64,000 nt of DNA from Megaleporinus macrocephalus (lineage: Eukaryota; Chordata; Actinopteri; Characiformes; Anostomidae). Position numbers and translations under genes: made by a program. Below the pieces are notes generated by a model, which searched no databases, was not told where the DNA came from, and was given only the letters and a program-made list of their open reading frames with translations. The stretch spans positions 40,258,623 to 40,322,622 of the forward strand of contig CM038714.1 of assembly GCA_021613375.1 (NCBI GenBank), read 5' to 3'. Positions 33,101-48,100 of the stretch are shown here, piece after piece. Position 1 is the stretch's first letter. Each line of letters starts with the position of its first letter.

Positions 33101-36100
33101 TCTTCATGTTTCACTTGTTTTTGTTTAGTTTCACATCTAAAAAAAACACAGAGAAGACCATAGACTGGATAATTCAAAGCTTTGTATATACAGACAAATC
33201 ACTGCTTCTCAAGATCATTACAGCTGCCCGGTGCCAATCTGTGCCAATTTTCTTGAGTTTTTATTAATAATTGATCTGAGTAGGCTCTCCACCATTTCCA
33301 CATCTTCTCCATCAACGCTATAGTTAGCAGTCTTCCCTGCCATCATAACCTTAGTCTTCTTCATATTGAGCTGAAGTCTATCTATTACTATTACTCTGTT
33401 TTCACACTAGACCTTCAGTTTTACAGATTCACCACTATGAGTGTGTTGGAGCCTGGCTGTGGAGAGCTTCAACTCATTGAAATTTGTTCAAATGAACACT
33501 GATTTTGCACACTGTATCTGTAAAACTGACACCAATCAAGTTTCGGCTGATCACTCACAATTAATGAGTATGTTAATTGTATTCTTGGCCAAAACTGTGC
33601 CTTTAAGAATAAGTGACTTGTGTGCTGTACCTGTCACCACAGCAGGAGAGTCTAGTGAGTATCCTCTTCACCTCATCCACCTGCCTTTGCTGCTCTCCCG
33701 TCCAGCGCTCCTCTTCTTCATCTGAAGCTGCCTGACCCTCCACTGAGCGGAAAAGCTGCTCCTCCACTGAACAAAGACACATGTAAATTGAAAAAAATTA
33801 ATGAAAATTCTTCATTAGCAATAACACACAAGGCAGGGATGCAGTTACTTTACTTGTTATCAAGATATTGTAAACACAGCACAGCATATACTGTACACCA
33901 TGTACACAGATGAGTAGAGTTATTGTTTTTTAATTATTCTACAGTATAATTTTTTTATTTTTATTTGGTATTATAGATATTATAGATGGTTGGTATTATA
34001 GACATTATGAAATTGATTTTGTTTGAGTTAGTTCACCTCAAGTCAAACATTCTTTACATTATTGAGGTCAAATGTGTGCAGACTGCTATCATACATGAGC
34101 TTGATTGTACAGATACGGCAAAGGTGAAACAGATGAAAAACAAAGCCAATCAGATGTAAAAGTATGAAGGGACATTGGGTCTTATCTTTGAAATAGGAAT
34201 ATTGTGCAAATATGATTTTTCTTCAAACTTTTCCTTGAATAATTGATATTTACTCTAATTTATGGCACAACCTACATGGACACTGCTCTACTGAAATGCC
34301 GAATGAATGCACATGACCAACCGTTATCGTGGGTGTTTTCAGCATGTCCTGTTGGAGAATCACGGTCTCGCTGGGAATCCAGGCAGCAGCGGCGATTTTG
34401 TCGGCCGTACCGCATCTCCTCCACACTGCTGAACACTACAGACACCTTTGATACCTCTGACCTACAAAAAAAAACACAAAACATTAATACAAAAACACAA
34501 CAAAGCCTTATTATTTCAACAGGGAAAGACAGCTCATGCTGTGTATTACCCACTCTGCACCTAGTGGTGTAGAAGTGGCCATCTATGACTTGAATATCTT
34601 AATATACAGAGTCTAAGAGCCCTATATACATATTCAGTGTTTATCATACTGACGTCTCCACAAAGTTGCTGCGCCATTGGCCAAGGGTTAAAGCACAGTG
34701 TGCTAGTTTTTGAGCAAACCAGGCATACCTTTCGAATTAAAGTCTGACACAGAAAGAATATAACTAACAATTAATAGTGAAGAAAAGCTGGAGGTTATTC
34801 CTCTATGTTTTAGCTTGCTTGCTTAAATATCAATTTCATTTTCTTTTAATATAAAACAGGCACAACCAGAACATTATTTCTTAACTATGGATGCACACAG
34901 ACACCAAATTATATCAGTGCCAGCAGATTAGTTCTTTAAAAGAGATATAGACATCAAACAGATTAGATTTGACTGATTTTTCAAAATCAATATTTGGTCA
35001 TTTGATTATCAAACATCTAGCAGAATTCTAAATATGTACAATGTTTTGCAGAAAATTTAATGTAAGACTAATACGTTTTAATATCTACATTTGACTAACC
35101 CCACAGCATTTGAAACCCTATTAAAATAATTATTATATCTCTTTGTAATGCTAATTCAGGCGGATTTACATTTAATGCATTTTTGCTGACAAACAAACTC
35201 TATTTTTAACACCTTCATGTCAATTGATTACTTTTATTCTGTAATGTTTCTAAACATAATTGAATCATTTTAATTGCATAGCATATAAACATAGTCAGAT
35301 GAGCAATTCATTACATTGATATCTGTTGTAAATTATGCATCAATGCATTTTCATATACTTTTGTATTGTTTCAATGTTAAAATCGAGAAGAACATGGCAA
35401 AAATGTAAAGACTGTTTACAATAACTGTCCATCAAATTTCAAAAGGTATCTCCTTTTCTATTTACAGACAAAAATGTGGCTCAGATTAAAAGTTTAGAAT
35501 CCAAATTTTTCATTAAGCAATGAGTACATACTTAAATTACACTATAGTCGATTGGGTACCCCATGTCCATGCTTTGTTTAGGTTGGTTTGTTGATAAGTA
35601 CACACATCCTCTACAGAGAGCACACTTCTACACCTTGTAATGCACAGTTACTGTTAAATTTGCTTAATTTAGCCTTTAGAACAAAATAAAACAACAATAT
35701 AATATTGTGGCCTGTGCTCAAAATGAAGGCACATTTTATACTTTGTTTACTTTTTCCAACATTTTGAATGCAGAAAGTAAACAGAAATTAAACATTTAAA
35801 TTAAAATAGCATATTTAAGTGTGCTTTCTGTAGAGGATGCGTTAAATTATTCTGACATCAACAAACATGTAATTTGACAAGGATTATTCAAAGATTTGCA
35901 TATGCGTCGCCATTGCTAGCAAAAACTGTAACTTCTTAGACTTAAGTAAACAGTAGATGAAAAGAAAATGCAACTATTGTCCAGCTGCCTAAAAGAGTTC
36001 AAATGCACTCGAGCAGAAACGCCGATGGTGGTCATGCTCCTCTGCACACAGGCTGACGAACAAGAGCTGTGTGCAAATGTACAGTATCACCCCAGTCCCT

Positions 36101-39100
36101 TCCATAACATCAAAGAGGGGCCCAGTAACTTGATCTAATCTGCAATAATTCATGTCCATAAGCACTGTAATCATTTCATTGGCACTTGTGATAAAGCAGT
36201 GTGAGCAGGCTGTGCTGTGGGTAATTGAAGCCAGGCCTGGAGTCAGACACAGTCTGCTATGAGTTTATAGCTGGAGCCATATTCGCAGATCCCAATGAAA
36301 AACATCAATAACTTCACAGACATATCCTTTTCACTGTAATAGAACAAAACCGGATTTAAACTACAGTAACACTTAATGTGGGATAAAACATACTCAGTAC
36401 AACTATAGTAAACTACAGCGCAACTTTATGTAGAGAATAAATCAAAACAAGAAGTCTTCCGCCTTTCCAAGTTATTAAACATTTGAAACGCGGGTCATGT
36501 CCAGGTAGATGGCAGCAGCAATACAGCGCAATCGCTTTTTTTCTAGCCATCGGTTGGAATACAGCAGTCGCTCTGCTCTTTTGTGTAAGGGGAAATCCGA
36601 TAGGGGGCCTTCATGAATCGCAGTCTAAGTGTTTCCAGATGACAGCGTCTTGCCAGATGGAAAAAAAGAAAAGTGCTCGAGGAATACATTATACATTTTC
36701 AGAGGCCTGAATCCAGAAGAACGAAAAAAAGGTCACGCTCACACATATAATGCTGCTGTAGCGGGAACAGCTGGAAATTATTCAATTCAATTCAGATTCT
36801 TTAGGAAAGCATTCAGTGTATCAAGTAATCTCACAATATATTCTGATTAAATTGGATTATTTGGCATGATTGAGAATTATGTATAAAAATACACTAAATA
36901 TACAATAGTATTGTGGCCATGTAGGATAGGGCTGTCATCTTTTTTCCCTTTGTTTGTCAGTTTTTTTTTTATATATATGCAACTACTCCATATTTTGTTG
37001 ATTTTTCAAGTGAAAACGTGTAAACATATCATCTGCAAATAACATGTTTAATGGAAAACTATACATAGGAATAACTAAATAAGTTCTGTACATACAACTG
37101 GCCTTGACCTTGACCCCAAAACCAGACTCCTCCTTCAAATAGAGATCCTGCATTTGCAAAAATAGATTGATTCCTAAATCTCATCAACATTTACTTTTTA
37201 ACATATACACTCCCAAAATTGACATGCAGCAACGGAACAACAACGAAGAATTCTACTACTCCAGGCTTTAATCCAGGCTCCTTCCCAATGAACTGAACTG
37301 TCAATGGACATGTTTGCCAGCTACTTAATCAAATGTCTCAATCCACCTTAAAAGCTACAACTTGTGAAGCGTCAGAATGTAACTGCAGCACCATTTAAGG
37401 TGGAATGGAAAATTCACAGAACAAGCTGGCGAATAGAAAGCCAACTTCAACTCCCATATCTTTAACAAGATCAATATTGTTAGCAGTAGTGAGCAGTTTT
37501 GCTTTGCTCACAAAGGGGCAGTTACCTCAACCACAACCTGTAAGTAGAAGCCATGCTGCGTGGTTTTCCCCACTTTTTGTCAGTTGAAGCAAATCATCTT
37601 AAACTGAAGGTTTCATAGTAAACTAACAACTTTAATTTACTGTGTGATATTATTGAGACTGAAAGCAAGTAGGTAGTATAGATAACATTAGCCACTAGCA
37701 AGCCTTAAGTAACGAGCATAGCTAACTAAATAGTACAATAGTACAATGGCTTTACTGAGTTTATTACAATGGCCTGTCTAATTTGACATGTTGCTTCTGT
37801 ATGAGTCATGGTGTTTATCTCAATGTAAACCAGCAAATCAGAGCAGAGCATAAAAAAAAGAAAAATAGCTTCTATAATGCTAGGGCCAAACCATAGGCTT
37901 GTAAATAAGTGTGTAAAACTGCACTGCTGATATGAATTCCACTACATCTCTAAATCAGACCTTTCTTGCAAATACGTTGGTGCAAATTTTCCATTTTTTC
38001 TTATTTTAATCTCAAAATGCACAGGCCACATTACACTTAACAGTGTGCCAATATGCTAACAAATAGACAATAACTGTACATTAAATTGTGCAGAAGTTAG
38101 AAAGAGAGTGGCTTTGATAAGATAGTGTGTAATCATTTGTAGCAAAATACCTTTAACTGGCACAAATACCTTTAAACGGCGCTGCTTTCGTGCAGGTGGG
38201 TCAAATTAGTTTAATACCCTCTTAAACGCACAGCATCTCCTGCTAATCCTGAGAAGTCTAGAGCTATTACTGTTGTTCTGCTTCACTATTTACATGTAAC
38301 TTTATAACTATTTTCATAGTTATGTCATTCATAACATGTACATTATGTCTGCTCGTTGTATTCACAGGTTTGATTCTTTCCTTACGACTTTGTCACTTTT
38401 GTTTCATATAGCTATGAGCGCCGAATCAGCACACAAAGTTGAAGAAGAATCATTTCAGGTTTCCACCATGGGGTACCTTGGAGGGCTAAACATTAAAAAA
38501 ACAACTAGTGCAATGTGGTTTGATGATTCAGTGGTCCATAGTCCACTTGTATCTATATGGTTACAAAGATATGCAAGGTCTTAACTAGTGTTGCACCGAT
38601 ACCGTTACAGTATCGGTATCGACACCGATACTGGCACTTACACACTGTATCAGTATCGGCAATAGAGAGCGCCGATACCATTAAGCTTATTGACTAAACA
38701 GCTGCATGTGTTTCTGCAAGTTTTATTTTTTCTTAGCTCTGAAACTTTTTAATGTGCAGTTACTCAACCAGTAAATTGTGTTCTTTCAATGTTATTATAT
38801 CTTTTTCAGGATAAGACATAAAAAATACAACATATAAAAAGTAGAACACTATAAATATCAGGATTTATAGCCATATATCGAGCATTTAAGTCAGAGTTGG
38901 TATCGGTACTCAGTATCGGCAGATACCTGAAAAGCTGGTATCGGTATCGGTATCCCTAGTCTTAACCCTTTAATGTACTTTGATAATGTGATGATAGATT
39001 TGTTGCAACATCAATAATATATTTGTTTAAGAGAAGTGATTGAAGTTGTCTGCGCGAAGTTTCCTCCACTGTTTAGTCATATTCAATTCCACATACACGC

Positions 39101-42100
39101 TAGATGCCCCCTCAATTGTCAATTCTGTTACATCAGCTAACATCAGGCTTGATAATAGGACTAGAGGGAGGACTGTTTATGCTCTCTTAAGCCCTTTGCG
39201 GCTGGGATAATGTCTTCTTTTACAGGTGCTGCTTGGTGAATTTATTGCTGTCTGGATAGGTGTGTTTCTCCCTCCTCCTCGGAGAAAATTACAGGCCAAA
39301 TTACCAACTGTTTTCCACTAAACTCAGCATCGCTCTATTCATCTCCACGTCCAGGCTGATTACACCTTGTTTTGGAAAAAATAGTTTTGACCACTGCTTC
39401 TTGCACTATTTTGGCATATCAAGCACATCACAGACCCTTCTTCAGACGTTAAATACTTTCTAAATCATAAAACTAAATCCTGCATCCTTTTGAAGAATCA
39501 CTCTAACATTTCCTTGTTCGGTGTGGTAAAGACTTCTGCTTCATAAATAAATCAATTCCATGAGAAATGTGAGATCCTGCACGGTCATTGAAGAGAGTTA
39601 AAGCGGAACTGTTACGCTTTTCCAGGTTTGCTCTTTACTTTTAAAGATAATTTATACTAAGCATTTTGTCCAAATGTTATTTATAGTTATTTATATTTTA
39701 AACATATATTATCATCAGCAGATTCAGCTACTGTGTGACTAAATTCTAAAATGATTGGTCAGAAATGTTTTTAAAAATATTTTTTCCTTTTTGGCCCATT
39801 ATTATGATAAACACTTAGTAAGTTAAGGATAAGTTAGTTTAGGTTTTGTATGTTCCGTGATGTTTCGTGGGTTAGTTTAATGCCAGTGTTTTGGAAAAAA
39901 ACTTTTATATTTGGTACTTTGGCTTGGCCAATGCTAAGGGTGTTAGCTGCAGCTAGCACTTCTTTCATTTAAAGGTAGCCGACAAATGGCGAATACATAT
40001 AAAGAGAAAGTTTATTTCACTCTTATATTGATTTTTATGGCTGCTGAATAATGGCAGCAGTAAACACTTTCAACAACGAATCGAACCAGGCTGAATCAAT
40101 ACCTGTGACTTGGATGTCAGTACAGTAATGCTCTACTGATTTCACCAGCCTGATAGACAACTGCTCTACGATGAATACCAAGGCACTGCTTTTCTTCTAG
40201 TGCATTAAAAGTTTTTAGTGTATTGGTTTGTTGTGTACTGATTTATTAGCTGAATTACTTTTACTGTTACTTATCAAGCTTTAGTATATGAGTCTATGCC
40301 TGTGTGCATCTCACCGTTCTGTTTTTTCCGTTTCACCTGACTATAGCAACATTTTATCTTTGTATTTTCTATCTGTCTGTTTGTTTGTTTGACTGTAGAT
40401 AGATATGATGTTTGTGTGTTGGGAGGAGTCCATTCAAAGTGTCAAAGTCTAGGTGCACCTTAACTTGTCATCACCTCTGGAGTAACATTTTTTGTAAACT
40501 AGAACTTTTTTTTTTCTAATTTGAACTAACAAGTTGGCTATTGGAAAGCAAAAAAAGACTTATCTCAGCGGACCCTAATACTATCAAGATGCCGGACAAC
40601 AGAAGAAGTGGTAAAAGTCTGATAACAGTTGTAGAATCTGGTTGTAGACAAACCAGGAGAAGTTAAGCCAGCTTCCCAGACATCTGAACACAGTCCAACT
40701 ATCTGAGAGAAGTTCCACTGTCAGATCCAGCCAACACACAACACATTGCAATCTGAGCCCAGCCTGGTGCAGACTTGAGAAGTTGCATCAGGAGGCCAGG
40801 AGCTATGAAATAACAATGAAATAAGGGCCAAGGTGAATACCTTTAGCCCGTCCATCACAGTCTTAACCTCAGGGTAGGAAAAAAAGTAATTTCCTTGAGT
40901 TAACTGCACTAACGACGCTGAGGCTGTATTGTTATGTAATGCAGCTGATTACAAGTCAATGCAAGTTTCTAACAAAATCCTCAAATAAAATTTTAACATG
41001 GCTTTGATTGTTGAGAATAGGGGTCGAAATGTTAATGTACTTGTTCTCTGAAATGAGCTTTCTTTTTCTGGTGGGGGCCAGTTCCATGACTTGGAGAAAG
41101 AGAACAGAATACGTCTGGACAACGACAAGCACAGGACACAAAGCCAGCAGAACAGCCATCTGGCATCAGTTAGCCGCAACCCGTCATTGTTAATTCCACT
41201 CTCTTTGATTGCATTTTGTGGGCCCTTCTACACTGTAACAAATTTGCAAAGAAACAAGAAACTCCTATACCAAGCAAGCAAGAACTGATTCACCGTCTTT
41301 GTTTCTGCACATAAACACACACACGCATATACACTAAACCAAGACAGTAGGAACCGATTCTCGATCTTGAAATATAACTTCATTGTTATAATTTTTAGAA
41401 TAGAAAGGTTAAACAGCCAACAGCAAATCAGAAAATTATCCAATTAGGGTTTTTTTCTTTTATTGGTTAGAACATCAGGAATACACTGAAAGCCTAATAT
41501 GTCAGATTAATCATTAGCATAATTCTGAGTTGAGAGAGGAATCAATGAATGAAACAGCCAAGAAGTAGACAGAACCAAGTTCTTGAGCAAAAAGGACAAT
41601 GTAGGCCCTCCTGAAGTCCTAGATACGTCACTACCTGTGAGTATAAGCGATATTTTTATATTTTTTAATCAAAGGGAGAACAGTACTCTAGGTCAGATCT
41701 CTGAAAGAGTCCCTGCGAAATTTTATGAGGTCAAATATGTGTTCTTATGTCTGTTACAAGTTTCAAACAAGTAACTGAGAGTCTTTTAGTGTTTTTATAG
41801 CTTCTCATGGTCGTATCATCCTGTACGTCTCATAGTTTTACAAAGACTAATGAGTATTCCAATAAATTTACAAGCGAATGGAAGGAAAAGAAAAAGTGCT
41901 GGACTGGGCTGGGCTGGTCTAGACAGTCGGTTGTTCCAAGTTAGGTCAAAAGTAAGAAAACCATAAATGTCTCCGCAAATCAACTTTTTATACCGGAAGG
42001 CGCCACCAAGTGGTCAACACAGTTGAAGGGTTACTGATTAACTAATTAAATGTAACCTATTCAATAAGATTACTATATTAAAGTAATGTAATCTGATTAC

Positions 42101-45100
42101 TTTCTGTTACATTTGGACTAAAAGCTCTGAGACTAAAACAAAATATCTATCTTATTTGCATTAGGCCTGGGCGATAGGACAATGTCATCTCTGTAGATAG
42201 AGGCTATTCTGAAAACTCTAACTAGTCATCTGCTAAAGGGCTGTTCTGATGCTTGGACTAGTCAGTCGTCAATGGTTTCAGTAGCTTACAGAAACAAGCA
42301 TGTATGAAGAGTTTAAAGACATTTGTATGAAGACAAGATTTTTTACATTAAGTGTGAGCTGATCACAGCAGTCACAAACAAAGATAATTTACACAGTTTA
42401 ACATTTTGCACCTATCAAACTGGATTCTTACTGGCCCTACCTCTTCCTCAAAATCTTAAAAGTCAAAATCTACACCACTAATGTGATATATTTATCATTA
42501 AAATGCCAAATTTCAGTGCAAAATGGTGAGTTTGTATCAGAACATGGTCCTGCTTGTAATAATCCTGATGCACACCATACATACGTATACGTAAGGCTCT
42601 TGCATGTATTCCATTACTAACCAACCCTGGTGGTCAATCACATACCTTGTTATGATCGTTAATACTTTTCAACAAGTTACTCGTATTGACACTAACATTA
42701 TAAAGTTATCTTTTATGGCGGTAACACTATAATGAGTTACATTTATTGCCAATAATAAAGTTGCCTGTTCATTTTAGTGGCAGTAACACTAAAATGTTAA
42801 GTGTTTTATTTAATAGCAGTAACATTTTGTAACAGTGTAATGAGTTCCAATGACCTTGTTGCAACATTTAATAGCAATAACACTGCAATTATTAAGTTAT
42901 ACTTACATAAAGTAGAAAGTTAACAATTTTCATAATAAAAAAAAACCTTTGATTTTTAGTATGTGTTCGTTTTTTCACCTTCGAGGATCAATAAAGCAAC
43001 TATCTCTCTATGTAGCTGCCTAGACTGGACTGGTATAGTGGATGATGTGACTTGCTGTGAGTTCCTGAGGCTGTTTTATTTGAATGATGAGAGTCAATGC
43101 AGAAGGTTTTATAATCAGCATTTACTGGAAGCGGTGAAGCTTTGGCGGTGGTACCTAAAGGAGTATTTATTACCCCTGCTGCCTTTGAGGAGAAAAGTCG
43201 AGGACGATAATCATGCGGACATTTCCTGAAGCGTCTGTACTGTCTGTACTAGCATCTGTCCATCTGGCTCACTGCGGGGACCTCGACACTGATTCTGAAT
43301 TACAGTTAGGTAACAGTCTTATTCAATATGACAGACCATCCAAAAATTCAATTTACACAGTTTTCCCTCTCAGCCCAAGTGTGGCCCATCAGCCAATATT
43401 CAGGCTTGCAGTTTGAAGTGCAGAGTTTTCTTCCATTACTTGTTAGCCTTATTATCCTCATAGCGCCAGCACTGAACTAAAGAAGCCAATCCGAAAGGAA
43501 AGACTGCATGAATGAGTTTTTTTAGTCAAAGCATTGCTTTAAAAATATTAAGGCACTCAAAGCACGGTGTGTAAATGCTATTTACAAATGAACACACTTG
43601 GGGGTTCAGCACACAAAGCTGTATGTGCTTTTACAAAAAGCTTTAAAAAGGCAAGATGCTTTTCATTACTTTGCTTTAACTCCCTTTGGGGCTGATTTCT
43701 GCACAGGCAGCTTTTGCTTCTCTCAGGAAAAAGAGCAGAACTGAAACAGATGCAGAAAAGAATGAGGAGAACTCTAATAATACTCTAAATACAAGGAGGG
43801 GAACCTTAATCAATACCACACCTTCGCTGGTCTTTAGCTGGGCTTGGGACATGCACTTCATCATCATCACCACCACCATTATCACATGGTCCCTTGATTA
43901 CACTGTTCGACCACTGGGCTACATCTTCAGTGTAAAAAGATCTTGACCAGACCAAAATAGAGCAATACATTTAAAACCTGAGCTGGATGTGAACCCATTG
44001 GTACGATGGTCAATGTGTTGCTGAAGATATGTAGAGCGAGTCCTCCTGATATTATACCACATAACTTCTAGCAAGGGCTCTCCAAATAAAGTAGCACAGC
44101 AGTAAGGTGGTAATGTAACTTACTTTTTATTGCAGTAATATAATGTAGAAAGTAAGTTTTAATAATATTGATGCTGTAATACTGTAGGTTACTTTTAATG
44201 GCAGTAACTTGGAAATGTAATGAGTTATTCTTATTGGCAGTAACACTATTATGTGTTCATTTTAATGGCTCTATCACTATAATGACTAATTTGATGGCAA
44301 TAACATTGTAAAATGTCGTGTATTACTAGTTATGGCAGTAACACTGTAATATACAGTGTTACATATTACAAATTAATAACACTGGCTATAATGTTGTAAT
44401 GCAATCTTTTATTAGTAATAAGTTGTAATGTTGTAATATAGTTCAGTATTTATAATACAGCAACATTTTAAACACAACATGCATATAACAGTATGTGTAG
44501 TTTGATTTTTATCTGACATAACAACCAGGTCATTATAAGGGATGCACTGATATGGAATATTGGAACTAGATAAAATAGATAAATGTATAAAATGTAGAAA
44601 CTCTGGCTAGATCCACCTGGATTAGCACTACTGAGGAATCTAACACTTATTTCTTTTTGGGTTTGGAAAGTCATGAAAATCCTTGAAAATAATTTTGAAA
44701 TGTAGTTGTCCGAACCTGGCTATGTCATGGAAAATAATATAACCTGAGACTAATGTATCTTTAAGTGGATATGCATTACTAACATTTACTAATATGAGAA
44801 AAACATAAAAAACCATAAAAGAAAAGAGTATGTGAAATTTATGTAGGTATATTGTGTCCCGATAAAAAACAACTTAACTACAGCTACTACATAAAATAGC
44901 AAGCACTGGAAGACAAACAAAAATGCTGTAAGTGAAAAAAACAACAGCAACAACAAATTCGCCCACGCGAATCAATATTTTGTTTAGCTTAGGTCAGACA
45001 CCAGACCTCCCGCCATAGTCCAGACCCTCCAGGACTGGAGTAAAATAGCCCTCTTATAGCAGGCTGGATTGTTTTTGAAGACTGTTTGTCAGTGAGACTA

Positions 45101-48100
45101 TTCAGCTTCAAAACAGACCATGTGTTTTAACAGTGGGAAAGGCAGCTAATGAATAATTCGATTAATCAGATTAGAAATTATAGATTTAAATATTTTCTCA
45201 GGGCGTCTATGCCACTGTGTCAATGCCTGGGTGAAGAGGCTGCCAACAGGACCGGTATCACATGGCTGGACATAGCTGATGCTCTGAGGTCAGGCTGTGT
45301 CCTGCATTTGTGATGTTCTGAGACCGGATGAGAGCAGCTGTTTGTGGTTAAAGAGTGAGGACACCGGGGCGCTTCCTGTGTTTATTAAAGCAAAGATCTG
45401 AAGCTGAAGCCTGACACTCGCCCCAGTTTCACCCCATCTCTCTCTGTCCCTCCCTCTCTCTTTCTCTTTCTGCCTCTCCTCAGAACAATGTTTGAAAAGA
45501 GTGTGCTATTTAAAAGCCAGTGTGAATAAATTATATAACATGTGTTGGCAACATATTTGTTACTAAAAGGGCACATGCCATAGAAACCTTATTTTTCCTA
45601 TTTTTTCTCTAAACAGACCTTGCAGAATGTGAATACTGTTGAAGTTTCAAAATGTAGCATTCACTTTACAGTCTGTACAGTCCATATATGGAACATAAGC
45701 TGCAAAAACATATATTTTGCATTCATTATATTTGTGATGTCACAAGAAGCAACATGTTTCATATATCTGCTTATTTTGCCTATAGTAGTTTGGCTCCAGT
45801 CATTCACTCTGAAAACTGAAATGCTCTTTTTGTTTTTTGAACAAGGTACAGTCCTAGACAGGCAAACTATATCAGTCTTTAGAGGCAGAGTAACAAAAAA
45901 ACTGTTTAATTCTAAGAAATAAAGCGAGGTCATGTGAGGTCATTGAAAGGAGCAGCTGCTGTTTAGATAGTGTGAAAATTTTATGATAAATAAACCAATA
46001 GAAATGCCCCAAAAAAATTCTGGTTCTATTGCCTTACATTAAAAATAAAAAATGTTTTTGGCCTCTCCTTGCAATCCTGCAATTTTGGAAATACTTGTTT
46101 TTAATTGGACAGCAATAATATGTAAAATCTAAACGAGCCTTGAGCATTAAATTATAACATAAACTGCAATAAACACGCAAGCAGAACTAGTCATATTCAC
46201 CGTATTTGGCCACACCCACTTTCAAGCATGTGTTTGTTCCGCCTTTGTATTAGAACCTCCGGTCAGCTAACCAAAATGAATACAGTTACATGGGAGGGGA
46301 GCAGAGAGGCAATAAGAATTTCGAATGGGACAACACTGTCTCATCCGAGGTTAATAACACAGTGGGTGGATGATATGAGAAGGTGGTCTGAGGTTACCTA
46401 CGGCGACATTTAATTACTCTGTACTCTCGGAAGGTGTAGACGGTTCTGCAATGAAAAACTATAAAGGGACTGAAGCGTATCAGTACCTGTATAGTGGGAA
46501 GGTGGGCCGTGTACTCCTACACAAAGACGGTGAGTTTATATTTCTGAAAGCCGGTGTAAACTCATGTCAAGCCAGCTGCCCGAGCCACTCTGCGTGGGTG
46601 TTAGCTACAGCCTAAATAGCCTAGCGCGGTGGATACTGATCAAAAACAGTTACTTAACTGATAGCCACACAAGCACCAGACGCGCCTGCTTCCTTGGAGC
46701 TTCATAAGCGAGACAGTACTCTGGATAAGGATGCTCTGGTGCTGGTTCTCCTCCACAGAATGGTAAGAACAGACATACGGAGGTTTGGGTGGATGTTTTA
46801 AATTTAGCGCCTTCAGCCATAGACGCAGGTCATATTCCTTGGAAGGCGGCTTTACAACACTCTGATCTTTATGTTCATAACACTGTTGTTCAGGCCAAGT
46901 TTTCCTCTTCTTCCAATTATTGTGACTCCCTCTAACTGAACATATTATGCTAGTCATTTTATATGTTTATTGTCATTTTGCTTGTAATCTGTATCAACGT
47001 ATCTGCGGTCACACCGGAAGTTCTAACACAAAGTAAACAAACATGGCCCCCCAAGTGTTGTCATGGAAAATAGCATGAATAGGCATCTAAGATAAAATGT
47101 AATATATCTCGATTTACTATATAAACAATGTGTTTCTATCATGTTAAGCCTGCAGAAGTAGCAAACCGTAAAAAAACACTTATGAAGACTGAAAATGCCC
47201 TTTCAGAAAGTTTGGCAAGTTTTTCTGAACATGTTTATTACACATGCTGTGCATGGAAATATAACTACAATAGATTATTAGAAATAATTACAATTGTCTG
47301 GAAAACCATCAAATCACAGTCAAAACATACTCTTCTTACCATACTCTTCAATAGGGCTAAAAGATTAATTGTTAGCCATTGCTAAACTTCAAGTGCTCCC
47401 AAATACCTACTGTATAAACAACAGTGTCTTAAGTTACAAGCCATAACATTGAACATGATAACAGAGCTTGTGCATTGCCTGTAGATGAGTTTAACACTCA
47501 CTAACACACTTACTGGCAGTCTGGCACATTACAGTCAGTCTTCAAGCTTCAAAAAGAACAAGGTGTTAGTCTCAACTCCTTGGAATATAAACAGGCCTAC
47601 ATCACAATGAATGATTTGTCAGAAAATATGAAATTATCAACAAATATCTGTGTTATGCTTATAAAACCTTATTTTTTCCAATTCTTACATAAGAATGAAA
47701 ATATTCAGATTTCAAAAAAGACAATGAGTTGATTGCAGTATAGTATTTGTAAAAACTTAATTCCAAAAAAAGGACATTGTGACATTAGATAAAACATAAA
47801 TCAGTGATTAGGTGTATATGGATCTTAACCTTTACTTAAATAAAAACAATATAAAAACTGAGATATTCAATCATTTACCTTATTATTATTTTCTATTTAA
47901 ATATAGCTTCCTTCTGAAATGTCTACAACACATCCCAAACTAGGATGGGGCAATTTAAGACTAGAAACATTCTGAATTGTCCTAAAAAGTAGATGCAATC
48001 ATACTTAGCACCCTGGATAGGCTAAGCCTTTCGCAAGTGAGGATGGGTTGAGGCTCACTTGTTTAGAAAAATATGCTTTAACCTGTTTAACAGTTCCTCA

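Noticed and set aside
36483..36850. Overlapping 75- and 73-aa frames with a slightly GC-richer start
   Set aside because: No motif, no conservation clue and inside an intron of efcc1.
42165..42245. hAT-type start GGCCTGGGCGATAGG
   Set aside because: Only one end is visible and no target duplication, so it is not listed as an element.
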